Numbered from the stretch's first letter, positions 1 through 9,268 are shown. The stretch is 50,416 nucleotides of DNA from Oscillibacter sp. (GCA_017527365.1 JAFXQD010000083.1:1-50416); one strand, 5' to 3'. The notes: generated from the letters alone by a model not told the origin. Numbers and translations are program-made.

Positions 1-302
1 GTATTTGCGCCATGACTCAGAACGAATCCATCTCTGGTTTTTTCCAATGTTATCCGGTCTTTAGAATCTTCCTGATAGAAAGAAAACGACTGAAATTTCA
101 GGTCAACGAAAAAATCTAAATTTCCCATTCCGAAGGCTTCCAGCATACGCAGAATGGTAGTCTTGCCGTAGCCGTTCGCCCCGGTCAGAATCGTCACGCC
201 GTCCGACACCGGAAAGCTGTCGGCGTCGCTGAGGCCGTAGAGCGGGATTTCGTAGTCGAAGTGCCCGAACAGACCCTTGATAGTCAGTTTCATTTCGTCC
301 AT
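1..302 (-). CDS. AAA-type ATPase, N-terminal part (runs off window)
   Basis: The complement reads open from an ATG at 302 to the window edge, about 100 residues. Residues 43-51 contain a Walker A motif, GANGYGKTT, preceded by a hydrophobic beta strand (VTILT). This is the layout of predicted AAA/SMC-like ATPases of the 'ATP-binding protein' type often found in defence or accessory loci. The start is set by AGGAGG at 311-316 (complement), 8 nt from the ATG. An overlapping ATG at 306 is in another frame. Walker B and the family-defining C-terminal part lie outside the window, so the specific role is unknown. It is transcribed away from cheA. Confidence 0.7.
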   Translation of the reverse strand, partial: MDEMKLTIKGLFGHFDYEIPLYGLSDADSFPVSDGVTILTGANGYGKTTILRMLEAFGMGNLDFFVDLKFQSFSFYQEDSKDRITLEKTRDGFVLSHGAN

Positions 303-446
303 GCATCCCGCCTCCTTAGAAAATTCAACGCGTCGGGCTGATTCTAACACAGATACCGGGAAATTGCAATGCTTTCCTGTCATTTTCGCGGGGCTACGGG
401 GTCTTGGAATGGAAATTCGTGGGCATTTGAAAAAAAGCGGAGCGGG

Positions 447-476
447 CTATTAATTTATCAGGAATCGTGCCGATAA
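447..476 (+). promoter_or_regulatory. sigma-28 (SigD/FliA)-like promoter for cheA
   Basis: CTATTAAT at 447-454 is followed, 15 nt later, by CCGATAA at 470-476 (GCCGATAA counting base 469). The known SigD consensus is TAAA-N15-GCCGATAT, and the E. coli FliA -10 is GCCGATAA. The same pair of elements recurs upstream of flgM and fliD in this window. That makes it a credible motility promoter, with a leader of roughly 75 nt before cheA. Confidence 0.6.
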
Positions 477-560
477 AGAGATTAAGAGACGTGGGTTATA
501 CCCTGAACCGGGAAAAGGACCTTTTACGGGCCGAAATCAGAAAACAGAGGTGGATTTTCC

Positions 561-2675
561 ATGAGCATGAACAACGATATGCTGGAAGCGTACCTGTTCG
601 AGATGCACTCCCTCCTGGAGCAGTTGGACGACCTGGTGCTGGCCGCCGAAGAGGCCCATACCTTCTCCCAGGACGACGTGAACGAAATCTTCCGGATTAT
701 GCACACCATCAAGGGTTCCTCCGCCATGATGGAGTTCAATTCCCTGATGACCATCGCGCACCGGATTGAGGACTTGTTTTTCGTCATCCGCGAAAAGACA
801 ATGGACGCCATTTCCGACGAACTCAAGCCGGAAATGTTCGACCTTATCTTCCAGTCTATCGACTTCTTCCGCGAGGAAATCGAGAAGGTTGAGACAAACC
901 AGCCTCTTTCTACCTCTATCGACACGTTCCTGGATAAAATTAATAGCTTTTCGGCGAAAATTTCCGGCGAGGCCGAGGACGAACCCGCCGACGAACCCGC
1001 CGCGCCTGCCCAGCCCGGTTCGGCCCCGACCGCCGAGGAAGCCGCCTACGCAAGCGCCGATTTCCCGTACGGCCTCCACGTCTATTTCGACGAGGGCGTC
1101 GGCATGGAGAACCTGCGCGCCATGATGCTCATTAACTCCGTCAAGGACTACTGCGAGGAGTCCCAGTTCGACTACTACCCGCCCGACGTGCAGATGAACC
1201 CCGAAACCGCCAATTTCATCATCGACAACGGTTTCTACATCCGCTTCCGCACGGCGGGAGACCGCGAGGAAGCCGTCCCGGCGGTCAGGGACAACGGCGC
1301 CGTGCGCAACTGGCAGGTATTCGACGCGCCGGAGGCGTCGCCGGCCCCGGCGCAGAAGGCCGCCCCCGTACAGGCCCCCGTAGCCGTAGAGCCGGAGTCC
1401 GCGCACGTAGAGGAACCGTCGCCCGCGCCCGCCGCCGTACAGCAGGCCGCCGCCCCGACGGCCGCCCAGCAGTCCGCCGCCAAACAGGCGCACGTCAAGG
1501 ACAGCCTGATTTCCGTCAGCCTGAGCAAGCTCGACACGCTCATGGCGGTTATCAGCGAAATCGTCATCACGGAGGCGCAGGTCACGGCGTCGCCCGACTT
1601 GAAAGGGCTGAAACTTGACAACTTTACCAAGGCGGCGCGGCAGTTGCGCTCCTTAACCGACAATTTGCAGGACGTGGGGCTTTCGCTCCGCATGGTGCCC
1701 GTGTCCGCGACCTTCCAGAAGATGAAGCGGATTGTCCGCGACATGAGCAAGAAGCTGAAGAAAGAGACGAACCTTGTGCTTGTCGGCGAGGACACCGAGG
1801 TTGACAAGACCGTCGTGGACAGCATTTCCGACCCCATTATGCACATCGTCCGCAACTCCATGGACCACGGCATTGAGACCGACCGCGCCGAGCGTATTTC
1901 CGCAGGGAAAGACCCCGTCGGAAAGATTATCCTTTCGGCGCGCCAGACGGGCGGCGAGGTTATCATTGAGGTTATCGACGACGGGCAGGGCGTGGACGAC
2001 GACGCCGTGCTGAACAAGGCTATCCGTCAGGGGCTTGCCCAGCCCGGCGCGGAGTACAGCCACAAGGATATTTTGAACTTCCTGCTCATGCCGGGATTTT
2101 CCACCAATACGGAAGTCACGGAGTATTCCGGGCGCGGCGTGGGCATGGACGTTGTGAAAAGCAACGTGGAGAGCGTCGGCGGCACGGTGACCATCACGAG
2201 CGAGCGCGGCAAGGGCATGACTACAACGCTTCGCATTCCGCTGAATATGTCTATCATGGACGGCATGGAAGTCAGCGTGGGCGATTCCATTTTCACCGTG
2301 CCCATCAGCGACATTCAGCAGATTTTCAAGGTCTCGGACATCAACGTCATTCAGGACGCCACGCACGGCGAAATGGTCAAGATTGTGGACAACTTCTATT
2401 CGATTGTCCGCGCCAAGGAGTTCTACCACCTCAACGGCGGCGCCGACAATCTGGAGGACGGCGTGTTGCTGTGGGTGGAATCCGGCGACAATTCGTTCTG
2501 CCTGTTCGTGGACGAGCTCATCGGGGAACAGCAGGTCGTCGTGAAGCCGCTCCCCGACTACTTCAACAACTACGGAATCAAGGATTACGGCGTCTCCGGC
2601 TGTACGATTCTGGGCGACGGAAGCATCAGCATCATTCTCGACGTTGCCACCATCTACTCGTCGCAGAACTCCTAA
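561..2675 (+). CDS. cheA: Chemotaxis histidine kinase CheA
   Basis: This 704-residue protein has the full CheA plan. An N-terminal HPt domain carries the phospho-accepting His48 in MHTIKGSSAMM. A P2-like CheY/CheB-docking region lies at about 155-245, followed by an Ala/Pro-rich linker at about 250-305. The P3 dimerisation helices come next. The HATPase domain shows the N box (HIVRNSMDHG), G1 (DDGQGVD) and G2 (GRGVGMD) motifs. A C-terminal CheW-like P5 domain ends the protein. It autophosphorylates in response to chemoreceptors and passes phosphate to CheY and CheB. GAGGTGG at 547-553 supports ATG 561; ATG 567 is a possible alternative. It is first in a run with cheW, cheR and cheB, behind a sigma-28-like promoter. 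CheY is not encoded in this window. Confidence 0.97.
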   Translation: MSMNNDMLEAYLFEMHSLLEQLDDLVLAAEEAHTFSQDDVNEIFRIMHTIKGSSAMMEFNSLMTIAHRIEDLFFVIREKTMDAISDELKPEMFDLIFQSIDFFREEIEKVETNQPLSTSIDTFLDKINSFSAKISGEAEDEPADEPAAPAQPGSAPTAEEAAYASADFPYGLHVYFDEGVGMENLRAMMLINSVKDYCEESQFDYYPPDVQMNPETANFIIDNGFYIRFRTAGDREEAVPAVRDNGAVRNWQVFDAPEASPAPAQKAAPVQAPVAVEPESAHVEEPSPAPAAVQQAAAPTAAQQSAAKQAHVKDSLISVSLSKLDTLMAVISEIVITEAQVTASPDLKGLKLDNFTKAARQLRSLTDNLQDVGLSLRMVPVSATFQKMKRIVRDMSKKLKKETNLVLVGEDTEVDKTVVDSISDPIMHIVRNSMDHGIETDRAERISAGKDPVGKIILSARQTGGEVIIEVIDDGQGVDDDAVLNKAIRQGLAQPGAEYSHKDILNFLLMPGFSTNTEVTEYSGRGVGMDVVKSNVESVGGTVTITSERGKGMTTTLRIPLNMSIMDGMEVSVGDSIFTVPISDIQQIFKVSDINVIQDATHGEMVKIVDNFYSIVRAKEFYHLNGGADNLEDGVLLWVESGDNSFCLFVDELIGEQQVVVKPLPDYFNNYGIKDYGVSGCTILGDGSISIILDVATIYSSQNS

Positions 2676-2693
2676 GCCGTCGCGGAGGGCGCT

Positions 2694-3188
2694 ATGAAAC
2701 TCAATTCCGACACCGCGAACAAGCTCATTAAGAACTATAACGCGGAGATTGCCGCGCTTCTGGAAGCCGAGTCCGCGAACTCGACCTACTCCTACAGCGC
2801 GAGCGAAACGCCCGTTATCCCGGAGTATTCGTTCCGGGAGACGCTGGAAAAAGTCCGCGCCTTTGAGGACAAAATCGGCAAGCTCCGCCACGCCGTTTCC
2901 GTGTTCAACAGCGGCAAGTTTCTGCCGGAATACGGCTGCACGCTTGACGAGGCAATCGGCAGAATGAGCCGCATGAACGCCGAGAAGAAACGCCTCTACG
3001 ACCTGTTGCAGATTCCCGAAAAACAGCGCTCCCGCAGTTACGGGAGCCGCGAGGCGGACATCACGTGCCGCAACTTTGACGTTGCGGAAGTCCGGGAGGC
3101 CTACGACAAGACGGCGCGGGATTTGATGGCGATACAGCAGGCGATTAACATCGCCAACTTGACCGATACTTTCGAGGTCGATTTGTAA
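2694..3188 (+). CDS. Small helical protein, DIP1984/septicolysin-like
   Basis: A 164-residue mostly helical protein with no signal peptide or membrane span. Its overall pattern resembles the DIP1984/septicolysin-like family as recalled: MKL start, a central TLDEAIGR..R helix, and a C-terminal helix ending in an IQxANxTD..-L-like tail. That family has no settled function. GGAGGG lies just before the ATG, and the gene starts 18 bp after cheA, so it is probably co-transcribed with cheA. Position between cheA and cheW suggests a link to chemotaxis but does not prove it. The family call is tentative. Confidence 0.6.
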   Translation: MKLNSDTANKLIKNYNAEIAALLEAESANSTYSYSASETPVIPEYSFRETLEKVRAFEDKIGKLRHAVSVFNSGKFLPEYGCTLDEAIGRMSRMNAEKKRLYDLLQIPEKQRSRSYGSREADITCRNFDVAEVREAYDKTARDLMAIQQAINIANLTDTFEVDL

Positions 3189-3516
3189 GCCGCCGTTGTC
3201 CGCGGCCGGAATCCCGCGAAAAGGCGGGGTCAGCGCCCGCAACTGCTCATCTGAAAAGTTTAGGGAAGTCGCGGGGTTCCATGTCTTTTCTCCGTCCGTG
3301 TCTTTGCCCGCAGGGAAGTTGGGCGAAAGATTATCTGTGTTGACTTCGGTCAACGTCATGCTGTCGCGGATTCCGGCCGGAAAACCCCGTCGGGCGGGCG
3401 CGGGGGTTCGGTTGCGCCCGCCCATGTCGAACCGCGTCGCAACGCGCCGACGCCTCTAAAGAACGATAGCCGCCGCGCCGCCGGCGGAGCCATGCTATGG
3501 AAAGGAAGTAACGCCC
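3189..3516 (+). other. Intergenic leader before cheW with two stem-loops
   Basis: No convincing gene is seen in these 328 bases. Two inverted repeats stand out. One is a small hairpin, GTTGAC/GTCAAC, near 3338-3354. The other is a 10-bp GC stem, GGGCGGGCGC at 3392-3401 pairing with GCGCCCGCCC at 3414-3423, with a 12-nt loop. Neither is followed by a T tract, so they look more like mRNA structure or attenuating elements than terminators. Confidence 0.4.
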
Positions 3517-3999
3517 ATGTCTGAGGAACTGTTCGCCAAGACCGACGAGGCCAAGAGCGCCCTGTCGGATAAAGCGCACGAAACCGACGAGGAAAAATAT
3601 CTGATTTTCCGTTCCAGCAACATCCTTTACGCCCTGAGCACGGTTTACGTCATTGAGATTCTCAACAACGTCTCCATAACCCGCGTGCCCATGGCGCCGG
3701 ACTACATCGCCGGGGTCATCAACCTGCGCGGCGCCATTGTGCCCATTATCGACTTCCGCCTCCTGCTCGGACGCATTCCCGAAGAGGAAAGCTGCGTCAT
3801 TATCCTGAACATCAAGGAAACCAGCGGCGGCATTGTCGTGGACAGCGTCGACCAGATGGTGGACATCTCCCGCTCCGTGATTCTGCCCGTCCCGGCGCAG
3901 AACGAGCACAGGCTTGTCAGCGGCATGTGCACCGTTCCCGGCGGCGTAAGCACCGTCATGGTGCTGGACGGCGACGCCATTGTGCGCATTCACGAGTGA
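3517..3999 (+). CDS. cheW: Chemotaxis coupling protein CheW
   Basis: This 160-residue protein is a single CheW-like SH3-type beta domain. Visible hallmarks are YLIFRSSNILYALS at the start of the fold, the NLRGAIVPIIDFR strand pair, and the IVVDSVDQM segment. It bridges CheA and the chemoreceptor tips in the membrane-associated array. The N-terminal ~25 residues are charged and probably disordered. AAGGAAG about 8 nt upstream supports ATG 3517. It lies directly before cheR, so the cheA-cheW-cheR-cheB order forms one functional unit although a 328-bp gap precedes cheW. Confidence 0.96.
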   Translation: MSEELFAKTDEAKSALSDKAHETDEEKYLIFRSSNILYALSTVYVIEILNNVSITRVPMAPDYIAGVINLRGAIVPIIDFRLLLGRIPEEESCVIILNIKETSGGIVVDSVDQMVDISRSVILPVPAQNEHRLVSGMCTVPGGVSTVMVLDGDAIVRIHE

Positions 4000-4035
4000 C
4001 GGCGGCGCGCCGTTTTTGACAGGAGGGGATGCGCG

Positions 4036-4869
4036 TTGGGCTACGAGTTCAATTACGAAGAGAAAATGGGGACTTTGCTCATCTCCGACGAGGACTTTAC
4101 GCGTCTGGTTCGGTTCGTTCAGCGCAATTACGGAATCGACCTGCACCAGAAACGACAGCTCATCCAAAGCCGTCTGACCGCGACCATTAAGGGCAGGGGC
4201 TTCTCCGATTTCAAGTCCTATGTGGACTATCTGCTTTTGAAGGGGAGCGGCGACGACATCAACGAGTTGTTGGTGAAGCTGACGACGAACTACACCTATT
4301 TCATGCGCGAGACCGACTCTTTCGACTACTTCCAGAAATCCATACTGCCGCAGATTACGCGCCGCAAAGCCGACAAGACGCTCGCCATTTGGAGCGCGGG
4401 CTGTTCGTCGGGGGAGGAGCCGTACAACATCACCATGTACATGATGGACTATTTCGGCAGTCAGTGGGGCGCGTGGGACACGCGCATTCTGGCTACGGAC
4501 CTGTCCCTCGGCGCGCTGGAGAAAGCCGAAAAGGGTGTTTACCAGTTGCCGGAGAACTTCCCGGAGCAGTGGAGGGAGAGCTATTTCACGCCTGCGGGCG
4601 GGCGGCGCTATCAGGTGACAAAACAAGTGCGGAACAACGTGATTTTCCGCCAGTTCAACCTCATGGACCCGATACAGTTCCGCCGGAAATTCGACGTGAT
4701 TTTCTGCCGCAACGTCATGATTTATTTCGACCAGCCCACGAAAACGGCGCTCATCCGCCGCTTTTACGACGCGACCGTCCCCGGCGGCTATCTCATCATC
4801 AGCCTGTCGGAAACCCTGCCGCCGAACCTGCCTTACAAACGGGTATCCACCTCTATCTTTCAAAAATAG
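4036..4869 (+). CDS. cheR: Chemoreceptor methyltransferase CheR
   Basis: This 277-residue protein has an N-terminal four-helix CheR_N domain (about 15-75) and a SAM-dependent methyltransferase domain. The SAM loop is WSAGCSSGEEPY, the acidic residue that contacts SAM follows in ILATDLS, and FCRNVMIYF is the CheR signature. It methylates glutamates in chemoreceptor signalling domains for adaptation. The start is a TTG at 4036, chosen because AGGAGGGG at 4021-4028 sits 7 nt upstream and the N-terminus then matches family length. An ATG at 4029 is out of frame. cheB follows after a short gap. Confidence 0.95.
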   Translation: MGYEFNYEEKMGTLLISDEDFTRLVRFVQRNYGIDLHQKRQLIQSRLTATIKGRGFSDFKSYVDYLLLKGSGDDINELLVKLTTNYTYFMRETDSFDYFQKSILPQITRRKADKTLAIWSAGCSSGEEPYNITMYMMDYFGSQWGAWDTRILATDLSLGALEKAEKGVYQLPENFPEQWRESYFTPAGGRRYQVTKQVRNNVIFRQFNLMDPIQFRRKFDVIFCRNVMIYFDQPTKTALIRRFYDATVPGGYLIISLSETLPPNLPYKRVSTSIFQK

Positions 4870-4949
4870 CTCCGCGTCCCGCCGCCTCCCGCACAGCGGA
4901 TTCGGAGGCCGGGGGCGGGAGCGAAAACACGCAAAAGGAGGAAAACGGC

Positions 4950-6008
4950 ATGGCGGACTACCGCTCAGGCAAAATCCGCGTCCTTGTGGTGGACGATTCC
5001 ATCTTAGCTCGCAAGGTCATTATCGACGGGCTTTCCGCCCGCCGGAATCTGGAAGTCGTCGGATACGCGATAAACGCGATTGACGCGAAAAACAAGGTCA
5101 AGCAACTAAAGCCTGACGTAATGACGCTGGACGTGCAAATGCCCGGCGTCACGGGGCTGGAATTTCTAAAATCGTTCCTGCCGGAATACCCGCTTCCGGT
5201 GGTGCTGGTGTCGGCGCTGAACTTGGGCGTGTTCGACGCCCTGCACGCCGGGGCGGTCGATTTCGTGCGCAAGCCCGACGGTGACGTGAGCACGGAAATT
5301 TTCGTCCGCACGCTGGCCTCGAAGGTCGTGGAGGCGTCCAAGGCGAAAGTGAAGGTGCAAAAAAACCCGGCGTCAAGCGCGGCTGTCCCCGGCGCGGCGT
5401 CGTTAGGCTCCGCCGTGTCCGGACGGATTATTATCGGCTTGGGCGCGTCCACGGGCGGCACGGAGGCGACGCTGGAAGTCATGAAGCGCCTGCCGGAGGA
5501 CATTCCCGGCATGGTCATCGTCCAGCACATGCCCACGGGCTTTACGAAGATGTACGCCGAACGCCTGAACAAGCTCTGCCGTATGGAAGTGCGGGAGGCG
5601 AAGGATGGCGACGAGGTGAAGCGCGGGCTTGCGCTGGTGGCTCCGGCGGATTTGCAGTGCCGTATCTTGCGAAGCCCGTTAGGGGGCTACCGGGTGAGCT
5701 GTCAGCCGGGGGAGCGCGTCAGCGGACACCGTCCGTCGGTGGACGCCCTGTTTCACTCTATGGCGCAGAACGTGCGCTGTCAAATGTGCGGCATTATCAT
5801 GACGGGCATGGGGCGCGACGGCGCGTCGGGACTGCTGGCCATGCGCAAGAAAGGCGCGTATACCATCGGGCAGGACGAGGAATCCTGCGTCGTGTACGGT
5901 ATGCCCCGCGTCGCTTACGACATCGGCGCGGTCGCGGTGCAGGCGTCTTGCAAGGACATTTCAACCGCCCTGTTGCGCCATCTGCGCTCGCAACCCGGAG
6001 GCCGTTAG
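4950..6008 (+). CDS. cheB: Chemoreceptor glutamate methylesterase CheB
   Basis: This 352-residue protein has a receiver domain with acidic pocket D15-D16 and phospho-acceptor Asp61 (TLDVQMPG). A linker leads to the methylesterase domain with the Ser of GLGASTGG, the His of VQHMPTGF and the Asp of TGMGRDG as catalytic triad. When phosphorylated by CheA it removes receptor methyl groups. AAGGAGG at 4935-4941 fixes ATG 4950. The reading frame is open far upstream inside cheR, but that part is a shadow of cheR. It closes the chemotaxis block. Confidence 0.96.
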   Translation: MADYRSGKIRVLVVDDSILARKVIIDGLSARRNLEVVGYAINAIDAKNKVKQLKPDVMTLDVQMPGVTGLEFLKSFLPEYPLPVVLVSALNLGVFDALHAGAVDFVRKPDGDVSTEIFVRTLASKVVEASKAKVKVQKNPASSAAVPGAASLGSAVSGRIIIGLGASTGGTEATLEVMKRLPEDIPGMVIVQHMPTGFTKMYAERLNKLCRMEVREAKDGDEVKRGLALVAPADLQCRILRSPLGGYRVSCQPGERVSGHRPSVDALFHSMAQNVRCQMCGIIMTGMGRDGASGLLAMRKKGAYTIGQDEESCVVYGMPRVAYDIGAVAVQASCKDISTALLRHLRSQPGGR

Positions 6009-6165
6009 GCGCCGCGCCTTTACAGTTTGCGCCCTTCCGCCTCTGTTGGCCGTACAATCCGTTGCGGCGGCAGGGGCTTTTGCCGCGCCCGGACGCTTTC
6101 CCGCGCTTGCCCTTCCCCCCCCGGCGGGCGCCCCGCGCTAAATTTTTTGAAAATGCCCGCCCGCG

Positions 6166-6196
6166 CTATTAATTTTTTGCGCCAATCTTCCGATAA
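6166..6196 (+). promoter_or_regulatory. sigma-28-like promoter for flgM operon
   Basis: CTATTAAT at 6166-6173 is followed after 16 nt by CCGATAA at 6190-6196. This matches the elements found upstream of cheA and fliD and the known SigD/FliA consensus. The flgM start codon is about 110 nt downstream. flgM, flgN, flgK and flgL are classic late, sigma-28-dependent genes in Bacillus, which fits the placement. Confidence 0.6.
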
Positions 6197-6306
6197 TCCT
6201 TATGAATAGCATTTCGTATTTCTTGCAAATCTTTGCGGAGACCCACGCGAACCCGTCGGCGCGGCGCTTTCGCTTTCCGCAGGATTCGACAAAGGGGGCG
6301 TCCCTG

Positions 6307-6621
6307 ATGAAAGTTTCGGGAGCTTTGACAACCGCTCTTACCAAGTCCGCCGAACTCCGGCGAACCTATCAGCCGCCGCAGACCTCGGCGGCGCAAACGC
6401 AAAAGTCTTCTTTCGCCCGGAGGTTCGACAGCGTGACCATTTCCGGGGAAAACAGCCGCGTATTTGCCGCGCAGGCGCGGAACCAACTCGCAGGGGAGAT
6501 ACGCTCCGCCGACGCTTCCGCTTCCGTCTCCGCGCTCCGGGAGGAAATCAGGCGGGGGACTTACCGCCCCGACAGTATGGAAATCGCCCGGAAAATGCTT
6601 CTTTTCGGGGAGGACGAGTAA
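6307..6621 (+). CDS. flgM: Anti-sigma-28 factor FlgM
   Basis: A 104-residue protein whose C-terminal half carries the FlgM signature: VSALREEI, RRGTYRPDS, then EIARKML. The N-terminal half is polar and low in structure, as expected for FlgM. In the family it binds and silences sigma-28 (SigD/FliA) until the hook-basal body is complete. AAAGGGGG at 6291-6298 with an 8-nt spacer selects ATG 6307; an upstream in-frame ATG at 6202 has no good ribosome site. Its stop abuts the flgN start (TAA then ATG), which suggests translational coupling. Confidence 0.9.
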   Translation: MKVSGALTTALTKSAELRRTYQPPQTSAAQTQKSSFARRFDSVTISGENSRVFAAQARNQLAGEIRSADASASVSALREEIRRGTYRPDSMEIARKMLLFGEDE

Positions 6622-7074
6622 ATGGACGAACTCTACGAGGCCTATTTCACGCTTTTGGAAAAGTTGGGGGAATTTCTCGACCGCCTGTCCGAACTCGCCA
6701 AAAAGAAGAACATCGCGGCGCAACGGGGCGACGTGCTGACGGTGGACGAGTGCATGAAGGAAGAGCAGAGCATCGGTCTGACCATGCGCCGCATGGATAA
6801 GCAAAGGGAAAAACTGGCGCTTGCGCTGGGGTTTCAAGACGTTCCGCTTTCGGCCATGCCGAGCCGCTGTCCGCCCCAACAGCGTCAGGCCGCCCGCGCC
6901 GCCGCCGAACGCCTCTTAACCAAAGTCAAAGTCTACCGCAGCGCCGCCGACGCCGCCCGCGTCGCGCTGGAAAGCAGCCTCCACAACGTGGAGAAACTCA
7001 TCGAGGCCAACACGCCCAAGGGCGCGCCCGACCGACGAACACGCGGCGGCGTGTTTACCGATTACCGAACCTAA
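6622..7074 (+). CDS. flgN: FlgN-like flagellar export chaperone
   Basis: A 150-residue, wholly helical, charged protein in the invariant flgM-flgN-flgK position. FlgN-family proteins bind the C-termini of FlgK and FlgL and escort them to the flagellar export gate. Sequence identity in the family is low, so the call rests on length, helical heptad character (LLEKLGEFLDRLSEL near the start) and gene order. The ATG directly follows the flgM stop codon, with no spacer, so translation is probably coupled. The C-terminal tail from about 130 is basic and likely flexible. Confidence 0.85.
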   Translation: MDELYEAYFTLLEKLGEFLDRLSELAKKKNIAAQRGDVLTVDECMKEEQSIGLTMRRMDKQREKLALALGFQDVPLSAMPSRCPPQQRQAARAAAERLLTKVKVYRSAADAARVALESSLHNVEKLIEANTPKGAPDRRTRGGVFTDYRT

Positions 7075-7098
7075 TCCGCGCACGAAGGGGGAGCCGTT

Positions 7099-9246
7099 AT
7101 GAGCTTAGTTTCCACATTCGGCACTTATTCTATCGCAAAACTCGGCCTTTACGCCGCGAGCAAGGCCTTGCAGGTCACAGGCAACAATATCACCAACGTG
7201 CAGACGCCCGGATACACCCGGCAACATCTGAACCAAGAGAGCTTACATATGGCGTCGGCGGACCGTTATGTCACGGGCGCGGTTCTGCACATGGGCACGG
7301 GCGTGCTTGCCCCGTCCGTTGACCAGTCGCGGGACGTTTACCTTGACATCCGCTACCGTAACGAAAACTCCAATGTGGGCAATCTGGAATCCATGAAGGA
7401 CGGCTTGGACACTATCGCGGCTGTGCTCGACGAGGTGGGCAAAGGCGAGGACAGCGAAGGCGTGCTGGAAGGGATGTTTAACGACGTTATCGACCAGATG
7501 AACGCCCTCGCCGCCGAGGGCGCCGGAAAAGACCAGTACGACACGATTTTCCGCTCCTCCATGTCCACGCTGACGAAGCAACTGAACCTGACCGCAAAGA
7601 ACCTTGCGAGCATGAAGGAGAGGCGGGCGGATAAGCTCCATGAGGACATAACAAAAGTCAACTCCATCATTAGCAATATCCGGGAACTCAACACCACCAT
7701 CCGCAAGTGCAGTATCTACGGAGACAACGCCCTCGAACAGCGCGACAAGCGCAACGTCCTGCTGGACGAACTGTCCGCATATATGCAGATTGACGTGGAA
7801 TACGGGGAAGAGAAAATCGGGCCGGGGCTGATTGTGGAGAAGCTGACCGTTCGAACGGGCACGGAGCCGAAGCGATACCTCATCGACGGGCGTTACGCCA
7901 CGGAAGTGCTTTACCGCGACGGCGCCAAGGGCGGAACGGAGCCGAATCCGAACGGCGGGGAGGATTACAACTACGACCTGAATCTGGCGGAACTGACCGA
8001 CATTCACGGCGGCACCGTCGTGCTGAAAGAGAACGATTTGGGCGTCGTCAAAAACCGCGACATTGGCGCCGTCGTGGGCGACGACGGCGCGATTATCCAC
8101 TACCGCAACTTGCAGGAGGCCGAAGAGGCCGCCGCCGAATTGAATAAATCCGCCGTCGGCACGGAGTTTTTCGCCGAAACCGAAGAGGACGGCTCTTTCA
8201 CCGTCCACGAGTACGGCACCACGGTCTATCTCAGTTCCGAGGACGCCGCCCACGCCTTGACGGAAATCAAGAAAGACCATAACAAGCACGTCAACTCCCT
8301 TGGCGAAGTAACGCGCTACGACCTGCGCATTATCGACAGCGGCGGGCAGTACGAAATTCACCAGTTCGAGGTCTTTCGCGGGGAAGCCCAGCCGGGCGAC
8401 ACGGAACTTGGGGGCGGCTTGCTCGCCGACCGCGAACTGTTGACGGAAAAAGGCATTTTCGCTTCCAAAGCCGATTTGGAAATGGACTCCAACGCGGCCA
8501 GCAAGCGCGGCATTCCCTATTATCAAAAGTCGCTGGACACGCTGGCCAACACGCTCGCCGCGGCAATCAACGAGGCAAACCAGCTTCCCGACGAAACGAT
8601 TTATGAATCGACGTGGGTGGAATCGGTTGACCAAGACGGCAACGTCGTCAAGACGCTGGAGTATGTGGACGAAAACGGGGATGTCGTCACGGGCGACAAG
8701 AGCCGCTATCAGCTCAAGGAGGAATATTCCGATTATAACGGCGGCATTCTGTTGAGCAACCACAGCAACAGCAACGACACCGTGGGCATTAACGCCTCCA
8801 ACATCTCCATTTCCCGCAACTGGGCAAACGGTTCTTTCCGCGTCCTGCGCTCCACCGAGCCCAACCCGCCCAGCACCGCCAAAGACAACCTCACCCATAT
8901 GTGCAACGTCCTGACCGGGTATCACGAGTTTTTCCCCAACACCGAGGACGTTTACGAAAAGGCCGCTTCCGGCGAGGCTTTCTTCACCGGCTCTTTCCAA
9001 TCCATGATGACCGACCATGTGGTAGCCAACTTGGCCAGCGACCAGCGCAACGTCAATGTTATGTACGACAACTGGACGGTATCCGCCGACGGGGTCTATG
9101 TCAACCGCGACGGCGCCATGGGCGTTGACCTCAACGACGAGGCCATGAACCTGATGGCCTATCAGCGTTCTTTCGCCGCCGCCTGCCGCCTCATGACCTC
9201 CTTTGACGAGATGATTGACCGCCTTGTCAACAACATGGCCGTTTGA
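7099..9246 (+). CDS. flgK: Flagellar hook-associated protein 1, FlgK
   Basis: This 715-residue protein begins with the conserved rod/hook N-terminal helix (KLGLYAASKALQVTGNNI followed by TPGYTRQ). It ends with the matching C-terminal helix (EAMNLMAYQRSFAAACRLMTS). These terminal helices form the D0 coiled coil of the hook-filament junction. It is longer than Bacillus FlgK (about 500 residues); the extra length is in the surface-exposed middle. GGGGGAG sits just upstream of the ATG. It is followed 22 bp later by flgL. Confidence 0.96.
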   Translation: MSLVSTFGTYSIAKLGLYAASKALQVTGNNITNVQTPGYTRQHLNQESLHMASADRYVTGAVLHMGTGVLAPSVDQSRDVYLDIRYRNENSNVGNLESMKDGLDTIAAVLDEVGKGEDSEGVLEGMFNDVIDQMNALAAEGAGKDQYDTIFRSSMSTLTKQLNLTAKNLASMKERRADKLHEDITKVNSIISNIRELNTTIRKCSIYGDNALEQRDKRNVLLDELSAYMQIDVEYGEEKIGPGLIVEKLTVRTGTEPKRYLIDGRYATEVLYRDGAKGGTEPNPNGGEDYNYDLNLAELTDIHGGTVVLKENDLGVVKNRDIGAVVGDDGAIIHYRNLQEAEEAAAELNKSAVGTEFFAETEEDGSFTVHEYGTTVYLSSEDAAHALTEIKKDHNKHVNSLGEVTRYDLRIIDSGGQYEIHQFEVFRGEAQPGDTELGGGLLADRELLTEKGIFASKADLEMDSNAASKRGIPYYQKSLDTLANTLAAAINEANQLPDETIYESTWVESVDQDGNVVKTLEYVDENGDVVTGDKSRYQLKEEYSDYNGGILLSNHSNSNDTVGINASNISISRNWANGSFRVLRSTEPNPPSTAKDNLTHMCNVLTGYHEFFPNTEDVYEKAASGEAFFTGSFQSMMTDHVVANLASDQRNVNVMYDNWTVSADGVYVNRDGAMGVDLNDEAMNLMAYQRSFAAACRLMTSFDEMIDRLVNNMAV

Positions 9247-9268
9247 TTTGAAGGGAGGATGACCTGAT

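Noticed and set aside
1653-3425. 590-codon open frame antisense to cheA and the DIP1984-like gene
   Set aside because: It crosses two real genes and their gap and has no recognisable domain. It is a compositional artefact.
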